DNA of 64,000 nucleotides from Trema orientale (taxonomy: Eukaryota; Streptophyta; Magnoliopsida; Rosales; Cannabaceae). This document shows positions 13,998 through 24,279 of this stretch, piece by piece; within the stretch, counting starts at the first letter, position 1; each line of letters begins with the position of its first letter. Under the pieces are notes generated by a model, which did no database searches, was not told the DNA's origin, and was given only the letters and a program-made list of their open reading frames with translations. Made by a program: the position numbers and the translations under genes. The stretch is from NCBI GenBank assembly GCA_002914845.1, contig JXTC01000110.1, forward strand, positions 622,091-686,090, in the 5' to 3' direction.

Positions 13998-14767
13998 TAG
14001 GAATGGCAATATAACCGTCGTTACGTATCCGTGGTTATTCGATCCGAACGGGGAGAGGAAAAACCGCTCACGCGGAGAAAATGACTGGGGCAGAGAAAAT
14101 GACTGGGGCAGAGAATAATCGTACCGTTAATATGTTAACGGATATGATACAGGACGGTATTAGTATAATCTGCACTGTATCCGTCCTGATATATATATTT
14201 GTATAGAAAAATTATTATACATGTAAATATCTATTTAATTTTACATTATTTATATTATTATATCTTTGGTAAAATAATAATTTTGGAAGTTATATGTACT
14301 TATATATTTAAATTTTAGAGTTTAAAAATTATTAGTATATTGTTGTGTTTAATATTTTGTTGATTATGAAAAGGATTTGGTATTTTCATCTTAATTTTTT
14401 AGGGCGCGTCTACAGTAGGAGCGCCCCTACGTAGGACCCTGTCTATTCACCGTTGGATGGAAATCTGTATATAAATAGATTCTCCACAGATTCCCGTTAT
14501 TCCCCACAGATTCTCATCCAACGATAATTAAGGCATGACCCTACGTAGGGACGCCTCTACCGTAGCCATCCCCAATTTTTTAATATTTTAATATTATCAA
14601 TGGGTAATGGGTAACCACGGTTTTCCCCGTTATCCATTGGTTAATACCCGCACCGTCCCCGCATCCAAAAGAATGATTAATAGGACGGGTATGGTATTGT
14701 GATTGGCTTTCGGGAATGGGGATAGTAATTAAAAAATCGTCGCTGATCCGTCCCATTGACATTCCTA
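13998..14767. mobile_element. hAT-type non-autonomous element abutting the VPS53 leader
   Basis: The ends are inverted: taggaatggcaat at the left and the complement of taggaatgtcaat at the right. They are flanked by 8 bp direct repeats, cagagaag (13990-13997) and tagagaag (14768-14775), which differ at one base. An 8 bp duplication with TA-GG-type termini fits the hAT superfamily. The interior has no transposase and is rich in ATCCGT/ACGGAT-type motifs. A smaller MITE is nested inside. It sits directly beside the inferred first exon of VPS53. Confidence 0.75.
14402..14573. mobile_element. 172 bp Mutator-type MITE nested in the hAT element
   Basis: A perfect 9 bp target-site duplication, aatttttta, flanks it (14393-14401 and 14574-14582). 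Imperfect terminal inverted repeats of about 65 bp share the core ccctacgtagg and cgttggatg. The 9 bp duplication and long inverted ends are typical of Mutator-like MITEs. The element is nearly all inverted repeat and would fold into a hairpin if transcribed. Confidence 0.88.
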
Positions 14768-14853
14768 TAGAGAAGATGAGAGACCCTTTTCTTTTGTTGG
14801 TTTATGCCATTTTCTTTAAGCGAATGGAGAAAAATATACGAGAATGAGAATAA

Positions 14854-15564
14854 TAAGGGTGTTCATGGCGGGTTTGGAAAGTCTAAATCGTCAATCCAGA
14901 AACCAATCCGAATGTGCGGTTTGGTCAGTTTACCAATCCATGCGGTTTGAGTTTGTCGATGCAAACCGGCCAAACCGCACCTACATTTTTGCGGCCGGTT
15001 TGGGTGGTTTCCGCGGTTTGAAAACTTAAAAAATTTGAATTAATACAATATCAATTAAGCTCATATTATAATCATATTTCATCTAAAATATAAAGTCCAA
15101 ATATAAAACGAAACTATAACATAGTTAAAAGCTATAACCAAATCGAAAGTCATAGTAAACTTAAATTTTAGTTACAACTTACAACTTAATCAAATTGAAT
15201 AGTAAACTTAAGGTCTTTAATCTTAAACATATTATAACAATAAGACTTAAAGTCTAAAATATCATAAGAGTCTTAAGTAACATAGTTCTAAATAAGCTAA
15301 GAGTAATCATTACTCAATTAGAATGAATGAGCTTAAATTTTTAACTATTAATATACATTTAAAAAAAATACATATACAAACTTATTGGCCGGCTCGGTTT
15401 GAATCAGACCGAATTTTTCTAAAACCGAAAACCAAACCAGCCAAATCGGTTTTCATATTTTCTAATCCGTAACTGACCATTTAAGAAAAAAAACCGCACG
15501 AATTAGGCGGTTTGGATTGGATTGGGCGGTTTCCACGGTTTGGCGGTTTTTTTGAACACCCCTA
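14854..15564. mobile_element. 711 bp hAT-type non-autonomous element
   Basis: A perfect 8 bp target-site duplication, gagaataa, flanks it (14846-14853 and 15565-15572). The termini are taagggtgttca and the complement of taggggtgttca, a common plant hAT end. Subterminal regions on both sides repeat gcggtttgg-type motifs in both orientations, as expected for transposase-binding sites. The interior is AT-rich and non-coding. Confidence 0.9.
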
Positions 15565-15572
15565 GAGAATAA

Positions 15573-16444
15573 CATGGGGATGGGAGGCGAGGGGATGGGA
15601 GGAACGGAGATCTGATGCGGGGTTGTGTGTTAGGATGGGCCCCACACCTTTGTCGGCATCCGATCTTCTTAATTTTTTAGTTTGATTTAGATCTCTGATC
15701 TCTGGGCGGTTAGTAGTTAAAAGTAAAAGCATCACTTAACCTACGTAAGTCCAACCGAATGGGATGGCTCTGGGAAGTGACTCATCATCAGAATCTCATT
15801 CGTTATTTTTTATTAAAAAAAAAGTATCACTTCCTGTTCTCAAATAGAAATTACAATTTATCTCCCAAAAAAAATAGAGATTAGAAAATTTGGATACCCT
15901 ATAATAGAACTTTTCATTTTTAAAATCTTTTACTCTGAATCATTAGATTATTATCCGACTAGTGACTACCTTTATTGTGCACTTATCAATGCCTTATTAT
16001 TTATCTAAATTATATTTATCTTTTCATTTAACACCTCAATTGTGGAATTAGAATTTTTTTTCCTTATAGAAAATAACACTATTTGCCTTTATATTTTTGT
16101 CTTGTTCTTTGTTCCTGCATTTGTCTTGTTCATCTTTCCTACCCCCATAATCTATTTAATGCTTTAAAAGTTCAACCAAAAAAAAATGCAAAGAGAGCAA
16201 AATCAAAATTTATATTGGTTTCCATTTCTAATAGTATTCCATCTCATTTTTTTCTATTTGTTTATTATTGCTTTAAGTTTTATTTTTTCCAAATAAAAGT
16301 GGGAACGGAGAATCTATAAAGTATAAAAGATACCGTCATTTAAATTAGATGGATGCCTTACTGATTATCCATATACTAGTATGGGAGGATGAATCTTTGA
16401 TACAAAATACACAAGTAGTGTCATCCTAAAAAAAGGCAAGCTTA
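15573..16444. other. AT-rich intergenic DNA
   Basis: No supported gene. The open frame at 16083-16319 has a low-complexity F/L/S-rich translation and no recognisable domain. A G-rich purine stretch at 15575-15610 and some GC-rich sequence to about 15640 may be old unique promoter-distal DNA that preceded the transposon insertions. Confidence 0.4.
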
Positions 16445-16626
16445 GGGCCCGTTTGGTATAGCTTTTAAAAATCTTTTAGGACCCAAAAGTTATTTTAAGG
16501 AGTAGTTGGATTAATTCTGATAAAACCTCCTTTTATTAAAAAGATCTTTTTAAAGAAGTATGGACCTACCTTCTTTTCCAAAAAGATCTTCTATTTCAAG
16601 AACTAAAAACTATGCCAAACAGGCCC
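16445..16626. mobile_element. Small MITE with gggcccgtttgg ends
   Basis: The left end gggcccgtttggtatagctt and the right end, the complement of gggcctgtttggcatagttt, form inverted repeats of about 20 bp. The gggcc(c/t)gtttgg terminus is widespread in plant hAT and PIF/Harbinger MITEs. I could not find a clean flanking duplication, so the superfamily is open. A similar right-type end (taccaaacgggccc) occurs alone near 25277-25290. Confidence 0.7.
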
Positions 16627-17732
16627 AAATTGGGGACGAATCTCAACTGGAGATAAAGAAATCACCAGACAATGATTCTAAGATCTAAATAGGTACAGTA
16701 TGCTAAATCTCTTTCTGTCATATGACGTTATATTCATTATTGATTGAAAACCCATATGATGAATAAGATAGTTGAAAATAAGGGAAAGAAGAAGAGGTCG
16801 ATGATGTGGCCATGCTCATTTGTTTTTAATGTCTACTTGATATTATTAAATAGAAATTTGAATATAAATGGTAAGGTATTGACGAGTGCAAATAAATTTT
16901 TGTAGGTAAAGTATTTGGGTTGTTGAATAATAATCCAATGACTTAGAATAAAAGGTTTCACCTAGGATCAAAAAGGAGGGTTTCACGTAACTTGTCCCTA
17001 GAAATTTTGTTATTTTCTTGAAAAAAAATGGAAATGTCATATTAATATTGCTTGTTACCCATCCATGATCCATTGCATAATGGGTGTAAACTCTTTTCAA
17101 TAAAAAAATAGATAAATATTTTGCTAGGGAAACAAAAATGGATATAAGTGAAACGAACAAGAAGAGATTGAAAACGCACCGTTAATTGATTGAAACTTAA
17201 TTGCCCAAAATCAACAAGTCAAAGGACTTAATTATCAAAATTAAAACTGCACGAATCAAATGATAGCAACTTAAATATTTAAGGGATCAAATATACCATT
17301 AACCCTAATATTGGTAATAATAATTATATCATCATGTTCTAATAATGTTAACTTCAGTTTTAAACAATAATAGCAACAATAGTTATATCATCATCATGTT
17401 CTGATAATATTAACTTCAGTTTTAATCGTTTTGTAAAATATGGTGATTCAGAACATATAGCCATATGAGTCAAAGTGATAACCAAAGAGGCTTTATAATT
17501 CACTCTTCTACTCTTAAACAAAAATAAGAATAATAAAATAAAAAAGAGGGTCGGCATTTTTAGAAAATTAATTAGATTAGTATTCACTTGTGGTCTCTAA
17601 TCTTTTTTGTTTGTGTGTCACTTAGGTCAATTTTCTTTGTTTTTGTGACATTTTAACTACCCAATTTTACTCTTTAGTAACATTTAAATTCCTTGTTAGA
17701 AATAAAAGCATCATTGTACATATCTTACTTAA
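16627..17732. other. Intergenic DNA with transposon remnants
   Basis: No gene supported. Around 17260-17310 the sequence ends in ggatcaaatataccattaaccctaa-like text, which resembles one end of a MITE; no opposite end was found. A near-duplicate pair containing atagttatatcatcatgttctaataat-like text occurs at about 17320-17350 and 17378-17412. The frames at 16846-17160 and 17360-17587 look like chance. Confidence 0.35.
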
Positions 17733-17894
17733 GAGGAATGCTAGCCACAGTCTCTCAATCTCATGGGTTGACATATAGATCTATTATCGATTTAATACTT
17801 TAATATGTAATAAATTATAGTGGAATTCACATGTCAAACTGTGAGATAAGGGTGTAAAAGAGAGTGAGAGAAATAGTACATTTAACACTCCTCA
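17733..17894. mobile_element. 162 bp MITE, family copy 1
   Basis: Flanked by ttacttaa on both sides (17725-17732 and 17895-17902). Left end gaggaatgctagc; right end is the complement of tgaggagtgttaaatg. The same family recurs at 60011-60171 and 61918-62088, sharing the ends, the ctctcaatctcat-type subterminal sequence and a central [17 protein letters not shown] core. Confidence 0.75.
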
Positions 17895-17902
17895 TTACTT
17901 AA

Positions 17903-18434
17903 ATATGATCAGAATATGGGTTTGGTTTAAATGGTTACAATAATATTTACCCATGGATAGTTACAATGGTTTAAGTCGTTAGATTTATATCTTACGGTGG
18001 TGATTAGTTTGGTGGTTGGCCAAAAACATTTAATGCTGACCAAAAAAATTTAATGCTATCACTACTTTTTTAAGTACCCATCCATGGTCACAAAAAAATT
18101 GTAACCATTGAGAAGTCTTCCGAATATTACGAAGGTTGTTATGCTAGGATTATTTCAATATTATTATATACACCCAAATCTTTCTCTTATATATAGAGAG
18201 CTAATGATAATAATAATAAAATGGGCTATTTTTTCCCTCTATATCTCTATGTTTATCTTTTATTTTTTTATTAATATTGATCTATATTATAATTATTATT
18301 ACAACGATCTCACAATTGATACATGATCCATAAGTCAATTTACAGCACTAATTACTTTTTGTCAATTTTTATCATTAATTATATATATGCTTCTCACGTG
18401 AGGATTTGTAAAGAGTATTTGGTGTTATATATTT
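17903..18434. other. AT-rich intergenic DNA
   Basis: No gene or clear repeat boundary. It contains a local near-duplicate (catttaatgctgaccaaaaa / aatttaatgctatcac at about 18027-18062). The frame at 18108-18326 is I/Y/F-rich low-complexity translation and probably chance. Confidence 0.35.
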
Positions 18435-18639
18435 GGGCACCAATCCAGTAGTATTTTTTTTATTACCTATAGATATGTATTATTTTGGCCAATTAAAATT
18501 CATCATGCACATTTTTTCATGGTAAAAAAGTAGAGAAAGAAAGAGTATTAATAACTCATATTTTTTCGTACACTTCATTGTAGTCGTTAAATAATGATCT
18601 AATGGCTAAAAAATACATAAAATCTACTGGATTGGTGAC
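18435..18639. mobile_element. MITE with gggcaccaatccagtag ends, copy 1
   Basis: Left end gggcaccaatccagtagta and right end tctactggattggtgac form inverted repeats. A second copy with the same termini sits at 43095-43327. Both are bordered by TA-rich sequence, which hides the target duplication. Non-coding. Confidence 0.65.
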
Positions 18640-19162
18640 ATATATATATATATATATATAATGGGATTCTATTAATACCTCTACTTGAATCGAGGCACTC
18701 TTTATTATGTATTTTTTAATTAATATTTAATACTAAATTTAAAAAGACATAACACAACCCCAATCAAAGTCTTTTGATTTGATTCACACTTTTTTTTGGA
18801 CAAATTATATTTTTTCCCTTCAAACTATTCGCTATGTAGAGTTTTGCCTCTCGAACTATTTTTTATTATATAAATTCTCCTTATATTATTCAACTATTGA
18901 AAAAATAACGATTTCATTCAGATCTGTGTATAAATAAACAGAATCGCTGATGTGACATATTTTTTTTATATTTTTGTATAATAATTATTATTTTTCCTTT
19001 ATTTGATAAATTAAATTAAATTAACTAAAAAAACTCATTTTTTTTCTCTCTATCCTCCACACGCCCCATCTCCTCTTTCCGCATTTTCTTCCAGAAGTAC
19101 ACAATGAACCCAAAATAACATCTCATGTCTATAGCATGTAAAATCAATTTCTATATAGTCTT

Positions 19163-19237
19163 TATCATTCCGTATATCACTCATCTCTATCATTCTGTAC
19201 ATCACTCATCTCTATCATTCTGTACATCACTCATTTC
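19163..19237. repeat. 25 bp tandem repeat, 3 units
   Basis: Three consecutive copies of tatcattctgtacatcactc plus five bases, starting at 19163, 19188 and 19213. The first differs at two positions. It lies in the interior of the 1.9 kb MULE-like element. Although an open frame crosses it, nothing suggests it is translated. Confidence 0.85.
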
Positions 19238-19548
19238 TTTCAACTTATTTTCTACAAATTACAAACCCACTTTCGCTTCTCTATACCCATTTGCTATTGA
19301 TGCTCTTTATTAAATGCAAAAATCCCACCAAATCATTAAGTAAAAGATTGAAGTAAATTCAATGTTAAACCTGAAAAAATAAAATAGATCTTGATATAGA
19401 TAATGGGGTTACATTTGGGATTGAAGAAAAGCCTAGGAAAATCACAAAGGAATGAAAAAAAAAAAGGCTCAGAAGAATGGGTCTCAAGAGAGAATAAAGA
19501 AGATCAAAAAGAAAAAAGTGATGAATTGAGTGGTGGCTAAGGATAACC

Positions 19549-20360
19549 AAGGATGAAAATATCGGTATCGATGAAAATATCGACACTCCAATTTCATAGA
19601 AATATTGAGGATAATGTCGATATCGATAGAATTTTTGAAAAATTCAATAAATAACAGATTTTTGCCTAAAGATATTAAATCTTTGATGAAACTTTATGAA
19701 ATATTAAAAACATTCAACAATATATAAATTAATTTAGTTTTCTCACAAAATAGTATATGTACCTATTAGAAATACATAATATATAAATTGAATATAGTAC
19801 ACTATTTTTAAATAATAACTTTAATAATTAGCTATTAGTCAAAAATATCTTCGTGAATACATTAAAATGCAAATATTATTAAATTCATACGTGGTAAGAT
19901 AACTTTGATTAATATTCAATATTAGAAGAAATTCACTCCTAGGTGTTCAAAAGTATTAGAAGTTCGAAAGTATAATAATATTATTTAGCTATCACTTTTT
20001 TTTTTGATACTTTTGGCTCACGTATAGTGTATAAGATATAGGTTTAGTGAAAAATTTGTCAAAACTTGGATTTTTTTTTACATGTTATACATTTTTATGC
20101 ATTTTACAAATATTTACTAATATGCACTGAAAAATCCATGATATTTTCTGATATTTCTCCGATGTTATGTAAAATTGTGACAAAATCTTCTGATATCAAT
20201 ATTTTCTAATATTTTTTCGATATTTCTCAATATTCTAACATATTTGATTTTACACCTATATTTATATCGAGACCTTTCTTTGAGCGATATTTCGATCATC
20301 GAGACCTTTCTTTGAGCGATATTTCGATCGAAATATCGCTAAATTTTTTTTTTCGTCCTT
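19549..20360. mobile_element. Element rich in aaatatcg motifs nested in the MULE-like element
   Basis: The left end aaggatgaaaatatcgg and the right end, the complement of aaggacgaaaaaaa, are inverted. Both termini carry clusters of gaaatatcg / cgatatttc motifs, as subterminal repeats of a DNA transposon would. Flanks (aggataacc versus gagaataac) are only partly alike, so no clean duplication. The interior is AT-rich without a coding signature. Confidence 0.5.
20266..20329. repeat. Exact 32 bp tandem duplication
   Basis: Two identical 32-base copies starting atcgagacctttctttgagc, at 20266-20297 and 20298-20329. The second runs into a cgatcgaaatatcg palindrome. It falls in the terminal region of the aaatatcg element. 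Identity of the two copies implies recent slippage or duplication. Confidence 0.9.
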
Positions 20361-20733
20361 GAGAATAACAAAGGGGGATTGCTATGAGTGAAAGTAAAAA
20401 AATTAAATAGTAAAGAGAAGAAGAATCTAAAGAGAAAAGATGAGATCGAGAAAAAAAGATGAACACAGAGCATGTCAAGGGGAGATGAAAAAATTTGAGT
20501 TTCTTTTAGTTAATTTAATTTAATTTTTTAAATAAATAAATATAATAAATAGTTAAAGAAATTAAAAAAAATGTGTCACATCAGTGATTCTATTTATTTA
20601 TATATAGATCGTAATAGAAGGACTATTTTTCCAATATTTGAATATAATATAAGGAGAATTTTATGCAACAAAAAACGGTTGGGGGGACAAAACTCAACAT
20701 AGCCAATAATTTTGGGAAAAAATACAATTTGTC

Positions 20734-21596
20734 TTCTTCTTCTTCTTTTTTTTTTGTTTTTTCTTTAAATCATGCTTGTAAAGATTAACTTCGATTTAAA
20801 TTCACATCTAAGTCTACTATTTACTTTCCTTAAAGAAAATAATATCCTTTGTACTTATAATTATAAAATTCAAAGTCAATTTAGGGTTAATAATAGTAAT
20901 GGCCTATAAATTATACGCATTGTACCGATTGGTCCCAGAACTTTTAACTTATATAGTAATAGCAGTTGAATTATAGAATTATTTTAGCAATATCTCCTTT
21001 GTCATAAACTGTTAATTTTTTAACAGAAAATAGTCTTAGACAAAGCGTGTAATTAGACATTATTTACTTTTACGAGTCAGAATCTCGTTCTCTACCATAG
21101 TTACCAAATTGTATGTTTTGTACATAACTCATTTCTGTTCAAAATTTAATAGTTTCGTTGAAAAAATCATTATTACTGCAATAATTACGTAAATTTTAGT
21201 AGTCTATTGTGTAAATTGAAAATTCAGGATCTCATTCTTGACCATAGTTAGCAAATTATGTATTTTACAATGACTTATTTTTGTTAAATATTTAAAATAA
21301 TATATACATATATGTAACAAAGAAAATAGTTATACATAAAAAAATATATTATGAAATCTAGTTGGGACATATGCCCCAGTGGACCCCTCTATCTGCCCAT
21401 GCTGTTTATTACAATTTTTTTTTTTGTTTTTTCCTATTTGAATAACCATTCCTTATGTGTGAACGCATATATTACTATATATATATATTTATGCACATAT
21501 TGTCTCACCTTATTCTAAATTTATATGATTTTTATTTGTTCTTCTAATTTTTACATTATTTTCTACGGCATACAATGCATATATAATGCATATATA
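20734..21596. other. AT-rich intergenic DNA
   Basis: Starts with a CTT/T-rich tract. Around 20880-20950 it holds one MITE-like end (ttagggttaataatagtaat, followed by a ggtcccagaac motif), with no partner found. Two similar 30-base stretches containing cagaatctcgttctctaccatag and caggatctcattcttgaccatag lie near 21075 and 21230. No gene. Confidence 0.35.
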
Positions 21597-21684
21597 CATG
21601 TAACATAATTTAAAAGCATACAATGCATATATACATATACATATATATAAATATATATGTGTATGTGGAAAGAGAGAGAGAGAC

Positions 21685-21733
21685 CTGTGGGGAACATCTG
21701 GTTGATGTATTCCAAAGCGCTAGACTTGTCCAT
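21685..21733 (-). pseudogene. Copy of VPS53 exon 1, open and unmutated
   Basis: This 49-base copy encodes the same 16 residues as true exon 1 (MDKSSALEYINQMFPT). It keeps the ATG, the GT donor and an AG acceptor (ggccag) upstream. No exon 2 follows in the same unit; the next VPS53 sequence downstream on the minus strand is the MULE cluster and then the true gene, whose exon 1 begins about 8.9 kb away. It is most likely a duplicated fragment, but it could act as an alternative first exon of VPS53, because it would splice in the correct phase to true exon 2. Confidence 0.8.
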
Positions 21734-22182
21734 TGCTCTTTTCTGGCCCAACAAGATCGATGTATTCTATACCTTGATCAATCTACAGGCCAAGGGCACA
21801 CATAATCGTCTTGGATATTAAATTACACTCAATTGCAATGTTGCATGAACTGAATCAAACATTAATAAATAATTCCAATTCATATGACTCAAATTTCATT
21901 GACATTTATATATATATTAGCATTACATATATAAAAATAATTAACAATGTTTTAAAAAAAAAAAAGGAAAGTCATTCATTGAAGAGAAATTTAAAGATCT
22001 TATTAGATGTGGTGAATCGAGAAACCAATGAAGAAACGAAAAAAAGATCTATGAAATTGAGTCTCTCTGCTCTCATATTCAAATAAAGGCCATGGAAACA
22101 GGTCGAACTGAATTCATACCAGAGGAAGGAGGAATTGATGAACCAGGTTTCAAAAAATTATATATATATATATATATACTAG

Positions 22183-22240
22183 TGAAAGCGGCACGTGCTT
22201 TTATTTTTGTTTGTAGTTACATTTTTGTTCATTAAGCCAC
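22183..22240. repeat. ctagtgaaagcggcacgtgc terminus, possible Helitron-type 3' end
   Basis: Read on the minus strand the sequence shows a short stem-loop (AAAGC / GCTTT around ACGTGCC) followed by CACTAGT in an AT-rich target. That resembles a Helitron 3' end (hairpin, then CTRR, then T). The second copy at 25322-25350 reads CCAGT instead. The hairpin is closer to the CTAG than usual, so this is only a candidate. Confidence 0.3.
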
Positions 22241-22811
22241 GTGCCAGTTTGCTAATTTTTGTTTATAGTATTTTCGTTCATTAGTTTGTACTAAACTTTT
22301 AATTATTATCTACATGAGAATAAATATACATATACAGGAGAATTGATATACATACGTATTCAATTCATTAAAAGATAATAGAAATAAGTATATTTGTGTC
22401 ATAATAATGAGAAAATAGATGTATATAAAGATGAGAGTTGCTTTTTTTTTTTAATTAAAAAAAAGATAGATAAATTATAATTGAAAATAAATATATATTT
22501 TAGTACTTGAATAAATATATATATTTTTCTTAAGAATTAAGTATTAGTATTCATGACTAATAACACTTCTTTGTAAACAATATTCTTAGTATAATTTTCG
22601 TGTCAGAAGAGAGTGTTTAGAAGTATCACAAAGTAATAGGTAATACAAGAGCAAAATAACATCTGAGCAATAGACTACGAAGAAAAAAGAAAGAAAGAAC
22701 ACATGGGATATTTTAATGGTAAAGCACCACTTAACCTATGATAAATATGACACTTTATATGATGAATTACATATTAGAATCTCAAATTGAATCATCAAGG
22801 GGAAGAAATAC

Positions 22812-22882
22812 CTCCAATTATATAGCTGCCTCCTTGTATTATTGCTTCGAAGCCATTACTTGAAGCTGCTCAATGGCAAAGA
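22812..22882 (-). pseudogene. Copy of VPS53 exon 5 with stop codons
   Basis: Still readable as EQLQVMASK, but followed by a stop (CAATAA in place of AGACAA) and a second stop near the exon end. Splice borders resemble the original (acag acceptor side, GTATTT donor side). The decay shows this copy is not under coding constraint. Confidence 0.88.
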
Positions 22883-24230
22883 CTGTCGTAACATGGAAGT
22901 GGTGTTACTTGGGTATTCTAATGATATGCAACTTTAGCCATCTAATTATCAATCAATCAGCTCATTTCCCGATAGCAAGCAGAAAATCACATAGCTAACT
23001 TAATCCTTTTAAGTTTCAGTAGAAAATATATATTCACAAGTCATAAATATCAGTTTAGAGTTCATTTTGAAAACTAATTATTCTGGGGCCCACCTTATAA
23101 ACTTCACAACTACAATTTTCATAGTTGATCTATCATAACATTGTTAGAGAACATCTACTCAAAAAGTTTGCACAAGATCAAATAAGAATAGAAGGTAACA
23201 CAACATTTGAGTAGGTAGTTCTTATCTTTGATAAGCCATGTGATATATAATTAGCAAAGAAATTAATACTATATATAGTGAAGGCTTATAACTTCAGTCA
23301 GAGAACTGAGCAATGAAATTTAAGTCATATTCCTCATTCATGCAACAACATACTGCACAAGATATAATATATCATCACATACCTAAAAAAAGTTCCCTAA
23401 TTAGGTACTGTTAAACTCAACAAATCTCACTTTTTCTTTGGTTTATTTCTTTTCATCTCATAGTACCACAAATTAAATGAAATATTTATTAATCCATTTC
23501 AACATAGCATCTCTACGAGTAGAACTACTGTATTTAGAAAACATCACAATTTTTAACTTGGTGCTTTACCTTTTATGTCTAGACATTCATGTTAGTCTTC
23601 GACAAAAAATAAACACATTTATTCTTCCTTGCGTAAGACACAGAATATACTTATTTTAATCATAAATTTAGATAATAAAAATATTTTGTACTTTCCTAAG
23701 TTTTTAAGATTATTATTAGAGTTTCTATTTTATGTCTAATTCTAAGAGTTAATTTCGAGGTTGAGTTAGGATTGTTTAGTTGCCTATCTATATATAGGCC
23801 TTACTATGTCCAACATTGTCAGACTTATTGGTGAAATTGTCAGAACTATTCAATCTTTCTCTCTCTAATTCTTCTTGTTGTTTCTTTCCTACCCAGGCTA
23901 AATCAAACTTATATCATCATAGTATAGTAAGAATAATCTGCAGTGATAAGTAATTTTCAAAGGACTGTAAAGTAAACACATGATCTTTTTGAACTTATGG
24001 TCTGTCATTACCACTAAAAGAATTATATAAAATTTGATCTCTTTATCAGCCAAAAAAATTGTCTTTAAAAAGAAAAAATGCAATTGCATCCCGATTTCCT
24101 AGACCTCAATTGCTACTCAAAATACATAAAACTTAGTTTCACATGTTATATAATTTAAAGGCATACAGTGCATATATACATATACATAACATATATATAA
24201 ACACATGTTTGTGGAGAGAGAGAGAGACAC

Positions 24231-24279
24231 CTGTGGGGAACATCTGGTTGATGTATTCCAAAGTGCTAGACTTGTCTAT
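24231..24279 (-). pseudogene. Copy of VPS53 exon 1 with lost start codon
   Basis: Encodes the exon-1 peptide with ATG changed to ATA and one Ala-to-Thr change; the GT donor is kept. It is the more decayed of the two extra exon-1 copies. Confidence 0.88.

Larger units (their letters stand above)
18799..20733. mobile_element. 1.9 kb Mutator-like element with ~250 bp inverted ends
   Basis: The left ~240 bases (18799-19040) match the reverse complement of the right ~245 bases (20490-20733) with moderate divergence. Matching landmarks include gacaaatt(a/g)tatttttt, aattctccttatatta, agaatc(g/a)ctgatgtgaca and ttaaattaaattaacta. Long inverted ends of this size are typical of MULEs. The T-rich and CTT-repeat flanks obscure any target duplication. 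No transposase is left; the interior holds a younger insertion and two tandem repeats. Confidence 0.75.
21597..22598. repeat. Tandem unit 1 with a VPS53 exon-1 copy
   Basis: Bases 21597-22010 match the VPS53 region around 12700-13110. Bases 21597-22160 match 24140-24712, and 22183-22598 match 25325-25640 plus 26402-26508. The unit is therefore the right-hand part of the longer unit that follows directly, consistent with an end-to-end tandem duplication. Compared with the other unit it lacks about 600 bp between the VPS53-like part and the part beginning ctagtgaaagcggcacgtgc. Confidence 0.85.

Noticed and set aside
16846..17160. 104-codon minus-strand frame
   Set aside because: AT-driven F/I/S/Y-rich translation with no domain or splice context.
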